The notes below the pieces were generated by a model. The model ran no database searches and had not been told where the DNA came from. It saw only the letters and a list, made by a program, of their open reading frames with translations. From contig JAIRVH010000087.1 of the NCBI GenBank assembly GCA_031253985.1, positions 1-47,930 of the forward strand: a stretch of DNA of 47,930 bases, read 5' to 3'. Made by a program: the position numbers and the translations under genes. Positions 8,641 to 16,608 of this stretch are shown here, piece by piece (position 1 is the first letter of the stretch; every line of letters starts with the position of its first letter). The DNA is from Sphingobacterium sp. GTDB lineage: Bacteria; Bacteroidota; Bacteroidia; Sphingobacteriales; Sphingobacteriaceae.

Positions 8641-8833
8641 GTTCGTCACCTCATTTCAAGTAGGCTCCAAGCTGCATGAAAAAAAATCGCCCATACCATT
8701 ACATGCAAGTTCCTAATTAGAGGTGTATGCTGCTATTTGAAATTTTTTGACCTTTTTTTGGAAATCAAGTATTCATATTCGGAATTACGTCTTATATGAT
8801 GGACATAAGGGAAAAAACCGTTGAAATAACGAA

Positions 8834-8872
8834 GGAGCTGCCCCGGATCGATCAAGATCTAGGAACAGCTCC
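8834..8872 (-). terminator. Terminator-like hairpin after the DUF2834 gene
   Basis: An 11-bp stem with wobble pairs (GGAGCTGTTCC/GGGGCAGCTCC on the minus strand), plus an inner GATC pairing, lies 22 bases past the stop of the minus-strand DUF2834 gene. The T tract is weak (TTCGTTATTTC), but a run of six T follows further on. Confidence 0.55.
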
Positions 8873-8893
8873 ATTGTGAATATAATTATTTAT

Positions 8894-9223
8894 TTAACTA
8901 ACCTTTTTCTTTTCAATATGTAACTCCCTTAGCAATAAAAATATAGGCAATCCAAAAGAAACGCCAATCGTAAAAGTTCCAACAATCGGGATCCACAACA
9001 GTCCCCATCCCATTTTGATCCGTTTACTTTCAAATAAAATAAATGCTATTAATACAACCGCCGATATAATGACATCTAACCAAGCAAAAGAACCTATTCG
9101 TGTTTGAGCTGCCTCTTCGATCAGTAAAGAGAAGTTCAATCCGTTTTGTCCTATCCAAGGAATGAGTTGTGAGTATGGCAGCACAATACCTATTAGCGAT
9201 AGTAATCCGTAAATGTATTTCAA
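8894..9223 (-). CDS. DUF2834 membrane protein
   Basis: 109 residues with three membrane helices (about 1-22, 47-65 and 73-98). The conserved pattern YGLLSLIGIVLPYSQLIPWI at the start and WLDVIISAVVLIAFILFESKR in the middle fit the DUF2834 family of small bacterial membrane proteins of unknown function. It lies 48 bases downstream of the nitrilase-type gene on the same strand and may share its transcript. Confidence 0.75.
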   Translation of the reverse strand: MKYIYGLLSLIGIVLPYSQLIPWIGQNGLNFSLLIEEAAQTRIGSFAWLDVIISAVVLIAFILFESKRIKMGWGLLWIPIVGTFTIGVSFGLPIFLLLRELHIEKKKVS

Positions 9224-9271
9224 ACTAATCCTCCCGCCAATAATAAAATTTTTAGATTCCCAGGTTCGTCT

Positions 9272-10165
9272 TCACTCTCGTATAAAAGGTTCTTCTACTC
9301 TATCACTTAATAAATCTTTATATGCTTTCACTTTCCGAAACGTATTTCCCATCATTTCTCGACTACGATAATCCCGCAATTGCTCTAAATCAAATGTTGC
9401 TAAAAAGATACCTTCTGTCATATGGTCTGCTAGCATAATCGTGTTCTCGACCGCTTTCCCGGAATGGTCCCAAACGATTGGACTAAAAGCACAGGAACAT
9501 CCTGCGTTTTCACCAGGTGGATTTGCCATGGCAATACCAACCATGTTTTCGTATGCTCTTGTTGAAAGTGCCTGCAATCTGGGCTGCATCGTTCCGCAGT
9601 CATTGGGTACCAAAATAATTTCAGCACCTTTTAACATTAATACTCTTGCGCTCTCGGGATACTCCCTATCATAACAAATCATGATCCCAATCTTAACGCC
9701 ATCAAATTCGCACACATGAAATCCTGTGCCGCACTCAACCATGCGTTCACTACCAAAATCGCAAGTATGTACTTTACTGTACTTCAGTAAAACTCCGCCG
9801 TTTCGATCGATTACAAATGCGGAATTTTGCGGTCGTTTTACCCCTTTTGTAAAACCCGTTATAACGATTCCAATAGATAGCTCACGGGCGATATCCCGAA
9901 AAGATTGTAACGCTGCGCTATTTTCATCTAATGCCACTTCATACCAGGCTTTGAAATCCGGATGGTTTTCGATCTCCTCTTGCGGCAAGTTTGTATCAAC
10001 AATATCGGGGATGGCATAAGATGTGATCCAACATTCAGGAAATAGAACCATATCCGCTCCGAGAGATTTGGCTTCTTGGACATATCGAAGTCCAATTTCC
10101 GTGTTTAGTTTTTGATCAGGTATACTGCAGTTAAATTGTACAGTTGCAACAGTAAAGGTCTTCAT
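9272..10165 (-). CDS. Carbon-nitrogen hydrolase (nitrilase superfamily)
   Basis: About 297 residues with the complete nitrilase triad: Glu44 in LFPECW, Lys in KYSKVHTCD (about 135) and Cys in IMICYDREYPE (about 165). The enzyme hydrolyses a C-N bond of an amide, carbamoyl or nitrile compound. The branch is closest in style to aliphatic amidases and N-carbamoyl-putrescine-type amidases, but the substrate is open. The start at 10165 (ATG) follows GAGGTGG at good spacing; an in-frame GTG at 10174 lies within that ribosome site. It is cytoplasmic, with no signal sequence. The upstream 130 bases before the next pseudogene contain no other gene. Confidence 0.8.
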   Translation of the reverse strand: MKTFTVATVQFNCSIPDQKLNTEIGLRYVQEAKSLGADMVLFPECWITSYAIPDIVDTNLPQEEIENHPDFKAWYEVALDENSAALQSFRDIARELSIGIVITGFTKGVKRPQNSAFVIDRNGGVLLKYSKVHTCDFGSERMVECGTGFHVCEFDGVKIGIMICYDREYPESARVLMLKGAEIILVPNDCGTMQPRLQALSTRAYENMVGIAMANPPGENAGCSCAFSPIVWDHSGKAVENTIMLADHMTEGIFLATFDLEQLRDYRSREMMGNTFRKVKAYKDLLSDRVEEPFIRE

Positions 10166-10295
10166 TTGTTCCACCTCACATTCAAAGCTTATTGGTGTTC
10201 GGGGTTTTCGGATTAACGATTATGTATCACGTTTTCTTATATCTACAATCCCTCGCTAATCCTAGAGACCGAAGGTGACTGGTCGCGAGTGGCTT

Positions 10296-10592
10296 CTATC
10301 TTCCTATAGTTATTATTTTAGGCAGTATTTCAGAAATATTTCTCACCTGATATAGCATACCCCATACAACTTTAACTACTTTCGCATACTTCTTGTCATC
10401 TGTATTCCAAATGACAATTTTGTTATTACCGAGTTCTTGTTGGTAAACCACACTACCATTTTGAAACGGGAAAGACTTTAGAAGAACTCATTTTTCATTA
10501 AATGAATATCCAAATTCAGAGATAAAAAAATAGATCACCGAGCACAAAATTACTAAAGACAAAAGAATATATATGGGCTTTTTTCTCATCAT
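10296..10592 (-). pseudogene. Small exported or membrane protein gene with an in-frame TGA
   Basis: Reading the minus strand from the ATG pair at 10592/10589 gives a 98-codon frame interrupted once, by TGA at 10490..10488 after 34 codons. Before the stop is a classic membrane anchor (MRKKPIYILLSLVILCSVIYF). After it the frame continues in the same phase for 63 codons with protein-like sequence (GSVVYQQELGNNKIVIWNTD) up to a TAG. The ATG overlaps the TGA of the upstream 207-residue gene (ATGA) and AGGGAG precedes it, so it was the coupled second gene of that operon. Either the gene has died by one nonsense mutation, or the stop is read through. It is too short for a family assignment. Confidence 0.65.
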
Positions 10593-11212
10593 GTCTCCCT
10601 ATAACCTTTCCATCTTCTAAACACCTTAAATCCAAAGAACTCCAACTGTTCATCAATTGTTTGTATTGAGCGGATTTGCCTTATATAATTTATACTTTTA
10701 AATAACCAACTGTCTTTTTCTATTAGTTCTTCAATAATTATTGTTCCTTCCGGGAATAATTTATTTAGTCGGTCAATATATTCCTTCTCTGATGTGCCAA
10801 CATAATATGTAGGAGGGTGCGGATAAATATTACTGTTGAAAACAAAACTAAAACCCAATTTATTCAAATACTCAGGAATATCGACCTTATTTTCCAGTGC
10901 CTTGTCCTGGACTATATAATATAAATTCCTATCGATATTTTCTAAGTTAATGACATATCTACTTGGAAAGTGTTGCATAAGTAAAGCAATTATATCAATT
11001 GTATTTTTGGGATATTTAGGACTGGGTATAAAAGTGTAACCTAAAAATTCAAAGTACTCTTGAAGAGATCCACTGAAATTTCTAGCTTTCATTATAGCTT
11101 TAATCTTTTGATAAACCTCTTGAGGTATTGCTTTATAGTATGATATTTTTTTGTTCTTAACATGCTGATCAATGTCATTTATTAGATCTAATTCTTCCTT
11201 CGAATACTTCAT
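10589..11212 (-). CDS. Three-repeat protein of unknown function
   Basis: 207 residues, AT-rich coding, not recognised. The protein is built from three degenerate units of about 55-60 residues, each ending in the same signature: SLQEYFEFLGYTF (about 50-62), DIPEYLNKLGFSF (about 112-124) and TIDEQLEFFGFKV (about 186-198). Units two and three also share an opening IDxxxxLxxxFP and a central long helix. Such tandem helix-rich units usually bind nucleic acid or a partner protein. There is no membrane segment or signal. It overlaps by four bases the broken small exported gene downstream, so the two formed a coupled pair. Confidence 0.55.
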   Translation of the reverse strand: MKYSKEELDLINDIDQHVKNKKISYYKAIPQEVYQKIKAIMKARNFSGSLQEYFEFLGYTFIPSPKYPKNTIDIIALLMQHFPSRYVINLENIDRNLYYIVQDKALENKVDIPEYLNKLGFSFVFNSNIYPHPPTYYVGTSEKEYIDRLNKLFPEGTIIIEELIEKDSWLFKSINYIRQIRSIQTIDEQLEFFGFKVFRRWKGYRET

Positions 11213-11257
11213 CTTAACTCCTTAATGATCTTATTTAAACTTGTTAATCTCTTGTGA

Positions 11258-11821
11258 TTAGTACTCCCCATTAACCTCTTTGACTATTTGATCAAGAGCA
11301 CTGTCGATTATGTCGAATTCTTTCATATTACCTCTGTCAGCGGAAATATAACGTGGAAATGCCCCAAACCCTCCAACCAATTCATGATGATGAATACTAA
11401 TTTGCCCTCCCCCTCTTTCAAATAGTTTAATGATTGGCTCATATATATCAGAATATTTAAGAGCAATTGAGTGACCAATATCAAGCAAGGAGCACCATTC
11501 AAGATAACCGAAACAAATAATTTTAATGGTTAAAAAATTTATTTTTTGGGGAATAGGACAAATTGAAAGAAATGTGTCATAATCGAGGTTATTTGTGTCT
11601 GTATCAATAATTTTTGACATCAACGAATAAATACTTGCACTGTCTTTATTAAGGGATTGCAATAAAACGCCAACTCTACGATAATATTCAGCGATTAGTG
11701 TTGCATCGGCAGAATACTCACCTTTAGACCTAACTTCATCATACCTTTTATGCGAGAGATCAAAATATTGTTCTACATCAATATTATTAATTCGATTAAC
11801 AGCCCTTGTGAAATAGCTCAT
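11258..11821 (-). CDS. Helical protein of unknown function, immunity-protein-like in style
   Basis: 187 residues, predicted mostly helical, cytoplasmic. The C-terminal part, DIYEPIIKLFERGGGQISIHHHELVGGFGAFPR, has the flavour of small immunity-type proteins found beside secreted polymorphic toxins (a helix ending in ERGG, a beta hairpin, then a G-rich turn); this is a resemblance from memory, not an assignment. It is followed after 45 bases by the 207-residue gene on the same strand. No toxin gene is seen in the window. Confidence 0.5.
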   Translation of the reverse strand: MSYFTRAVNRINNIDVEQYFDLSHKRYDEVRSKGEYSADATLIAEYYRRVGVLLQSLNKDSASIYSLMSKIIDTDTNNLDYDTFLSICPIPQKINFLTIKIICFGYLEWCSLLDIGHSIALKYSDIYEPIIKLFERGGGQISIHHHELVGGFGAFPRYISADRGNMKEFDIIDSALDQIVKEVNGEY

Positions 11822-11972
11822 CTTGATTTCCCTTTTTTTATTTTATTGGAATAAACTAAACTGTGGATTGTGTAAATAGTAATATAAAGCCGTTTCATAA
11901 AAATAGACCTTAAAGAAAACTATTATGCTGCCACGTGTCTTTAAAGAGCCATAGGGGATGGTACGTCCTTAA

Positions 11973-12713
11973 CTATATGTCTCTCAAATAGTCTGTAGTC
12001 CCTGTTAATTCTGACCATCTAGCAGAAAGGAATTTTGCATAGTTTACCGGATCGATACCATAAGTCCCTAGAGAATGACCATCATTAATCTCCACCAACT
12101 TCATATTTCCTTCTCGATCCATTCCAAAATCCAAACCATATGCAACTGGCGCATCAACAAAATCATTAACAGCACTTTTGATGACACTTAAATCTAATTT
12201 TGAATCCCAAGCCCCTTTATAATACCTGATATCGAGTATTTCTCCATATCGTATAAAACAACGCCATTCAGTTATAAAATCAACAACTTCTGAGCACCAA
12301 ATATTCGTTTTCTCATGTTCTTCAATCAATCCTATAAAATCTTTATATTCTCTAACAACTTTTCCAACGAACTTTTTTGTTAAGTCTTTAGGTTTTATAA
12401 AAACATTCCAATTCTGTTTATTTTCAAAAAGCTCTTGAATAGTTGTAGTCCATATTTTTCTACCAAAATAACTAGATAAGGAAATGGGATAATCTATCTC
12501 TTCTTGAGTTCTTTCTAATCCCAATATTTCAAGACGTTTTCTCACGTTACCAATTCCGCCAACTACTATATCTTCTAGATTGTATTCATTAATTTCTTTT
12601 ATGTCATAGAACTTAACTGTCTCCCACCCTAATAAAGTGAAACCTTCATTGGCGACAAATGCATTTACATTGTAGAAGTCTCCATTTTTATTTGCCTGTA
12701 TATACGCTTTCAT
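11973..12713 (-). CDS. ATP-grasp domain protein (DUF4343 type)
   Basis: 246 residues. The N-terminal third is a Rossmann-like pre-ATP-grasp region, followed by an ATP-grasp fold: NVFIKPKDLTKKFVGKVV (nucleotide-binding Lys, about 104), WRCFIRYGEILDIRYYKG (about 150) and the metal-binding acidic and Asn residues in MKLVEINDGHSLGTYGID (about 204-221). ATP-grasp enzymes activate a carboxylate with ATP and join it to an amine or thiol. The match is to the small stand-alone group called DUF4343, often found in accessory regions. The substrate is unknown, and no obvious peptide or amino acid pathway is adjacent. Confidence 0.7.
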   Translation of the reverse strand: MKAYIQANKNGDFYNVNAFVANEGFTLLGWETVKFYDIKEINEYNLEDIVVGGIGNVRKRLEILGLERTQEEIDYPISLSSYFGRKIWTTTIQELFENKQNWNVFIKPKDLTKKFVGKVVREYKDFIGLIEEHEKTNIWCSEVVDFITEWRCFIRYGEILDIRYYKGAWDSKLDLSVIKSAVNDFVDAPVAYGLDFGMDREGNMKLVEINDGHSLGTYGIDPVNYAKFLSARWSELTGTTDYLRDI

Positions 12714-12864
12714 AATTACACCTCACCATGCTACTCTTTATTTTGCTAATCCGACCTACAAGCTTACAGTTTGTTGAGCTGAATCCACTTCTATGTCTTA
12801 TTTCATCTTATGAACCAAGGGCAACGCCCGCAGCCTAAATATTAACTTCAATTCGGTGATTACT

Positions 12865-13446
12865 CTACCAAGGTATAATATCTAATTCTGGCCATTTTCT
12901 TTTCCATTTTTCATATTTGTTTTTATAAATATCTTGTGTGATTAGTTTTTTATTGGCCATTATTTTTAATTGAAATAAATCCTCAAGTCCATATGGTGAA
13001 TAAACTTTCCATTCTCCATTCTGATCGAGCCTAACCCCTAAAGAAGTAGATGTTGTTGGCCATGAATCAATAGCTTCCTCTAATGATGAATATGGTTTCA
13101 GATCAATTCCAAATTTGTCCTTGTACCATAAATGAACTCTAGCTTGATTTTTAATATCCACTTTAATCGGCAACTTACAAAATACCTCTTTACCTGATTT
13201 TATTATTCTTTCTTCTTTTTCATATGTAAGGTCAGTATCGAAATACACAATATCAATATCTTCAATACCATACCCGAAAGGATTACCTATCAAATAATTC
13301 CACACTGTCTGTGCAATACAGCCGGCACCTATATAATGTTGTTCTAGATTTAATTTTCGGGACAGTTCAAAAACCTCAACTAGTGTTGGAGATAATTTGA
13401 TTATTTCTATTAGCTTCTTTTCATATTGTAATGAATCTATACTCAT
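12865..13446 (-). CDS. Nucleotidyltransferase-fold protein (PF06042, former DUF925)
   Basis: 193 residues. The N-terminal half shows GAGCIAQTVWN...YGIEDIDIVYFD: the GAG turn, then two aspartates spaced as in the nucleotidyltransferase superfamily (about 67-69). The C-terminal part has WPTTSTSLGVRL and PYGLEDLFQLKIMAN, both typical of the PF06042 family. These proteins are predicted to transfer nucleotides, but no substrate has been fixed for most of them. The gene is AT-rich like its neighbours, and an ECF promoter runs away from it on the other strand. Confidence 0.75.
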   Translation of the reverse strand: MSIDSLQYEKKLIEIIKLSPTLVEVFELSRKLNLEQHYIGAGCIAQTVWNYLIGNPFGYGIEDIDIVYFDTDLTYEKEERIIKSGKEVFCKLPIKVDIKNQARVHLWYKDKFGIDLKPYSSLEEAIDSWPTTSTSLGVRLDQNGEWKVYSPYGLEDLFQLKIMANKKLITQDIYKNKYEKWKRKWPELDIIPW

Positions 13447-13557
13447 ACAATCACTCCTAAGTTATAGATTTTATTACTCCAATTTATAAAAGACTTCCCC
13501 ATCCCTCACTCGGCCGGACATCACCATCATTTTACCACAATTTTCTTTTCCGCGAAT

Positions 13558-13585
13558 TGAACCCATCTATTTTCTTTTACGTATA
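13558..13585 (+). promoter_or_regulatory. ECF sigma-factor promoter (autoregulatory)
   Basis: TGAACC, a 16-base spacer and CGTATA form the classic extracytoplasmic-function promoter (AAC -35 motif and CGTA -10 motif). It lies 80 bases before the sigma factor gene, so the sigma factor probably drives its own operon. Confidence 0.75.
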
Positions 13586-13665
13586 CATCCTCAAATGTCC
13601 AAAACGCGCCAAGTCGATTGTTTATATATATGATAGCTTAAATCTTATGCTGAAGGGAGGATCAC

Positions 13666-14235
13666 ATGGAATCCATGAATATCGAAGAGTTAGTGCGAGC
13701 CGCCAAAGAAGGCCAACATCATTGTTATGGAGAGCTTATATCTAGGTTTCAACAGCATATTCTTAATTATTGCTTTCACATGCTTGGACAGTTGCAAGAA
13801 GCAGAAGATGTTACACAGGATGTGTTCATCAAGGGATTCCAGCGGCTCGAACAATATCGAGAGGGCACTTCATTTCAGGCCTGGCTCTACGCCATGACTT
13901 ACCATGAATGCCTTAATCGTTTGAAACGCGCCAAGACTTTAGAACGGATCTTACAGGTTTTTAGCGGAACAGCACCGATTCTACAATCGGACGTATCCAC
14001 AGCAAGATTCGAATACAATGAAGAACTGCGAGAGGCCTTGTTGCGGCTTTCCATAAAAGACCGGCATATCATTTTGCAGCGTATTGTGGAGGAGCTACGA
14101 TTTGAAGAGATTGCGGAGCAACTCCAAATGAGCACGCCAGCCGTACGCAAACGATATGAACGAGCAAAAAAGCAGCTTAAAAAGATTTTAGCTAGTAGGG
14201 AGGAAGGCGGAAATGAGCGAAGTTTATCATACTGA
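13666..14235 (+). CDS. ECF-family RNA polymerase sigma factor
   Basis: 189 residues with region 2 (YGELISRFQQHILNYCFHML... EDVTQDVFIKGFQRLEQY, about 20-65), a linker and region 4 (RHIILQRIVEELRFEEIAEQLQMSTPAVRKRYERAKKQLKK, about 128-168) carrying the helix-turn-helix that reads the -35 box. GGGAGG lies seven bases before the ATG. The gene ends inside the start of the next one (23-base overlap), so sigma and anti-sigma factors are made in step. It is probably released in response to an envelope signal sensed by the downstream membrane protein and then transcribes its own promoter. Confidence 0.9.
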   Translation: MESMNIEELVRAAKEGQHHCYGELISRFQQHILNYCFHMLGQLQEAEDVTQDVFIKGFQRLEQYREGTSFQAWLYAMTYHECLNRLKRAKTLERILQVFSGTAPILQSDVSTARFEYNEELREALLRLSIKDRHIILQRIVEELRFEEIAEQLQMSTPAVRKRYERAKKQLKKILASREEGGNERSLSY

Positions 14236-15583
14236 TGAACAAATGTTAAAGCGCAAATTTGAGGAAACCAAACTGCCGCTTATACATTTAGAGCCTTATG
14301 TGTTGGAACAGATCAACAAAGAACCCCAGCGCCAGCAAAATAACCGTTTTTATCAAAAGAAACTCCTTGTGGCTTGCGGCTCAGTTATGGCGTTCATGGT
14401 TCTGTTCTGGGCTTTGTCATCCTTCCCAGCTGCAGCCGAACAGTTACGCAAAATACCGATTATAGGCAAAATATTCGACGGTACTGGCATAACCTCTATT
14501 GGTGATCCAGGGCTGATCGACGGGAAAGAAAACGGGCTAGCGATCCAACTTAATCAAGAGGCAATCAATCAAGGTACCACGATCAAAATGCAAGATGCTA
14601 TCTACGATGGCGCAAGGTTATCCATTAGTTGTGATATTAAGACTGAACATCAAGTTCGATCGGTCTTGGAGATTCTTCAAAACGGGATTGTAAAAATAAA
14701 TGGCGAGGTACTCCCTGCAGGCAAGATTAAGCCGATGTTACGAATATTAGACGAAAAGCATGCTATAGGTTTGATCAATATTAACATCGATTCATTGCAA
14801 CCTATACGTTCATTTGATTTGAAATTACAATTTAGCGGAGAGAACCTGGAGAATGGCAGCTCTTTGACGAAAAACAACATTGAAGGTGAATGGGACTTTA
14901 ATTTGCCTATTACGAATCGAGCCTTGAATGACAGCCAATCCAAAATACTCGCAAACGCTTATACTTCAAAATCTAGTGATGGCCAGTTCCAAATAACAAG
15001 TTATATGCTAACCCCTATCACAACGAGGATAGATTTTAACTATACAGGCAAGACAGAATTTCTTTATTTTGCACTTCAGGATGATCGCGGAATGCTCAGC
15101 AATATCATAGGCTCCGATTATACTACCGATGAAAATGGCGTCACAAAAGGCTCACTCTTTTTTAACCCGTTAGCAAACGGCACCAAGTCGATTTCTGTCA
15201 CTCCATACCTATATACGTCTAGAGAAATATTTGAGAATGCCAAGCCGATTGGCACCACATTTCCGATTGAGTTGCAATTAAAGGATGTGGGGAAAATCAT
15301 CATTAACCAAATCGACAAGTTGGAAGATCGAACGCTAGTCTATTACAAAATTGAAGGAGATCAACCTTACTTGTTAGCAGATTCAGTACACTTTATTACG
15401 CGATCTGGCCGTCATGTCTATTCGAACAGTCTTTGGCCATTACGTACTAACGATACCTCCTATGAATATGTACAAGAGTTCCCTCCACTAGATCCCGCAG
15501 AACAATACAATATTGGATCTATGATACAAATAGATGCGAAACTCTTAAGTGACTTAACTATAAAGCTAGATCTGGCGAAATAA
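14213..15583 (+). CDS. DUF4179 membrane anti-sigma factor
   Basis: 456 residues. A short cytoplasmic N-terminus (about 1-45) is the likely sigma-binding part, followed by one membrane helix (LLVACGSVMAFMVLFWAL, about 46-63) and the conserved post-membrane segment SSFPAAAEQLRKIPIIGKIFD that marks DUF4179 proteins. The rest (about 90-456) is a large external region of beta domains. It overlaps the sigma gene by 23 bases, the usual arrangement for a sigma/anti-sigma pair. The external part should sense the envelope stimulus, which is not known. Confidence 0.85.
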   Translation: MSEVYHTDEQMLKRKFEETKLPLIHLEPYVLEQINKEPQRQQNNRFYQKKLLVACGSVMAFMVLFWALSSFPAAAEQLRKIPIIGKIFDGTGITSIGDPGLIDGKENGLAIQLNQEAINQGTTIKMQDAIYDGARLSISCDIKTEHQVRSVLEILQNGIVKINGEVLPAGKIKPMLRILDEKHAIGLININIDSLQPIRSFDLKLQFSGENLENGSSLTKNNIEGEWDFNLPITNRALNDSQSKILANAYTSKSSDGQFQITSYMLTPITTRIDFNYTGKTEFLYFALQDDRGMLSNIIGSDYTTDENGVTKGSLFFNPLANGTKSISVTPYLYTSREIFENAKPIGTTFPIELQLKDVGKIIINQIDKLEDRTLVYYKIEGDQPYLLADSVHFITRSGRHVYSNSLWPLRTNDTSYEYVQEFPPLDPAEQYNIGSMIQIDAKLLSDLTIKLDLAK

Positions 15584-15600
15584 TCACGAGTGAGGAGTAA

Positions 15601-15646
15601 AACGGGGCAGTCCCCAGGCCATTTATGCCTTTGGAGAAGCCCCGTT
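15601..15646. terminator. Bidirectional terminator between convergent genes
   Basis: An 8-bp stem AACGGGGC/GCCCCGTT with an inner CCAGGC/GCCTTTGG pairing lies between the anti-sigma gene (plus) and lsrF (minus). AAATTTT follows on the plus strand and TTTACTCC on the minus strand, so it can serve both. Confidence 0.75.
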
Positions 15647-15692
15647 AAATTTTACACTGTAATTAAAGCTTATATAAAAGACCTGAAGTTTA

Positions 15693-16571
15693 CTAATTAA
15701 TTAAATCCAAGAAAAACTCAAAACCTTCTTTATCGGTAAATCCTTCGTGTACCACTTTTCCAACAGCTTGAATCATTTCGACAGGGTATTCGGATTGAAA
15801 AATATTTCTACCCATATCAACCCCAGCAGCACCTCCTTGAATGGAATTATACGCAAGAGTCAAAGCATCCTTCTCATGGATCTTCTTACCACCAGCAACT
15901 ACTAATGGTACTGGGCAAGCTGCAGCAACTTTTTCGAAATCATCACAATAATAGGTTTTGACAATTTGAACACCAAATTCAGCTAGCATTCTTGTAGCCA
16001 ATAAGAAAAATTGTGTAGTTCGTTCCATTTCCTTGCCAACAGCGACAACGCCCATTGTAGGAATAGAATATTTAAACCCAAGGTTAACGGCTTTATTTAA
16101 TTCTTCAATCGTTTCCTTTTGCCCATCTGCTCCGATAAAAGTTTGAATTGCGAGTGCACTTGCATTCATCCGAATGGCGTCATCAATATCTACAACCATG
16201 GACTCGCGGCTCAAATCATCTTGCAAAATGCTTGAACCTGATGAAGCGCGGAGCGCAATAGCTTTATTATAAGTTGGCGGTACACTGCTCCGAATTGCAC
16301 CTCTGGTTCCCATCAAACAATCCGCATAATTTGCTAACTTCGGAATGAGAATATCTAATCTTTCTAACCCAGATGTTGGTCCCATAAAGTAGCCGTGGTC
16401 AAATGCCAGCATCACGGTTTTCCCGGATTCAGGGTTGAAAATTCTCGATAATCGATCTTTCATCCCCCAGTCGTAATTCGAAGAACCCTTCACATGGAAG
16501 TCTCCACTATTTGCAAACGGTACATTCTCCGAAAAGTTTTTTGCTGCCTTATTTCCAATAATATCTGCCAT
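15693..16571 (-). CDS. lsrF: LsrF, 3-hydroxy-5-phosphonooxypentane-2,4-dione thiolase
   Basis: 292 residues, the expected length, of the class I aldolase-like TIM-barrel. It transfers an acetyl group from the phosphorylated AI-2 breakdown intermediate to CoA, the last step of AI-2 degradation. Lys205 in VQIVKTYYCDD corresponds to the Schiff-base lysine; LAFDHGYFMGPTSGLE and the C-terminal phosphate site GGAAGVDMGRNIFQ are strongly conserved. It is the last gene of the leftward lsrACDBF operon, 37 bases after lsrB. Function is clear from both sequence and context. Confidence 0.95.
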   Translation of the reverse strand: MADIIGNKAAKNFSENVPFANSGDFHVKGSSNYDWGMKDRLSRIFNPESGKTVMLAFDHGYFMGPTSGLERLDILIPKLANYADCLMGTRGAIRSSVPPTYNKAIALRASSGSSILQDDLSRESMVVDIDDAIRMNASALAIQTFIGADGQKETIEELNKAVNLGFKYSIPTMGVVAVGKEMERTTQFFLLATRMLAEFGVQIVKTYYCDDFEKVAAACPVPLVVAGGKKIHEKDALTLAYNSIQGGAAGVDMGRNIFQSEYPVEMIQAVGKVVHEGFTDKEGFEFFLDLIN

Positions 16572-16608
16572 TTTAATCTTCTCCTCTTCCTATCAATTTA
16601 TAAGTATG

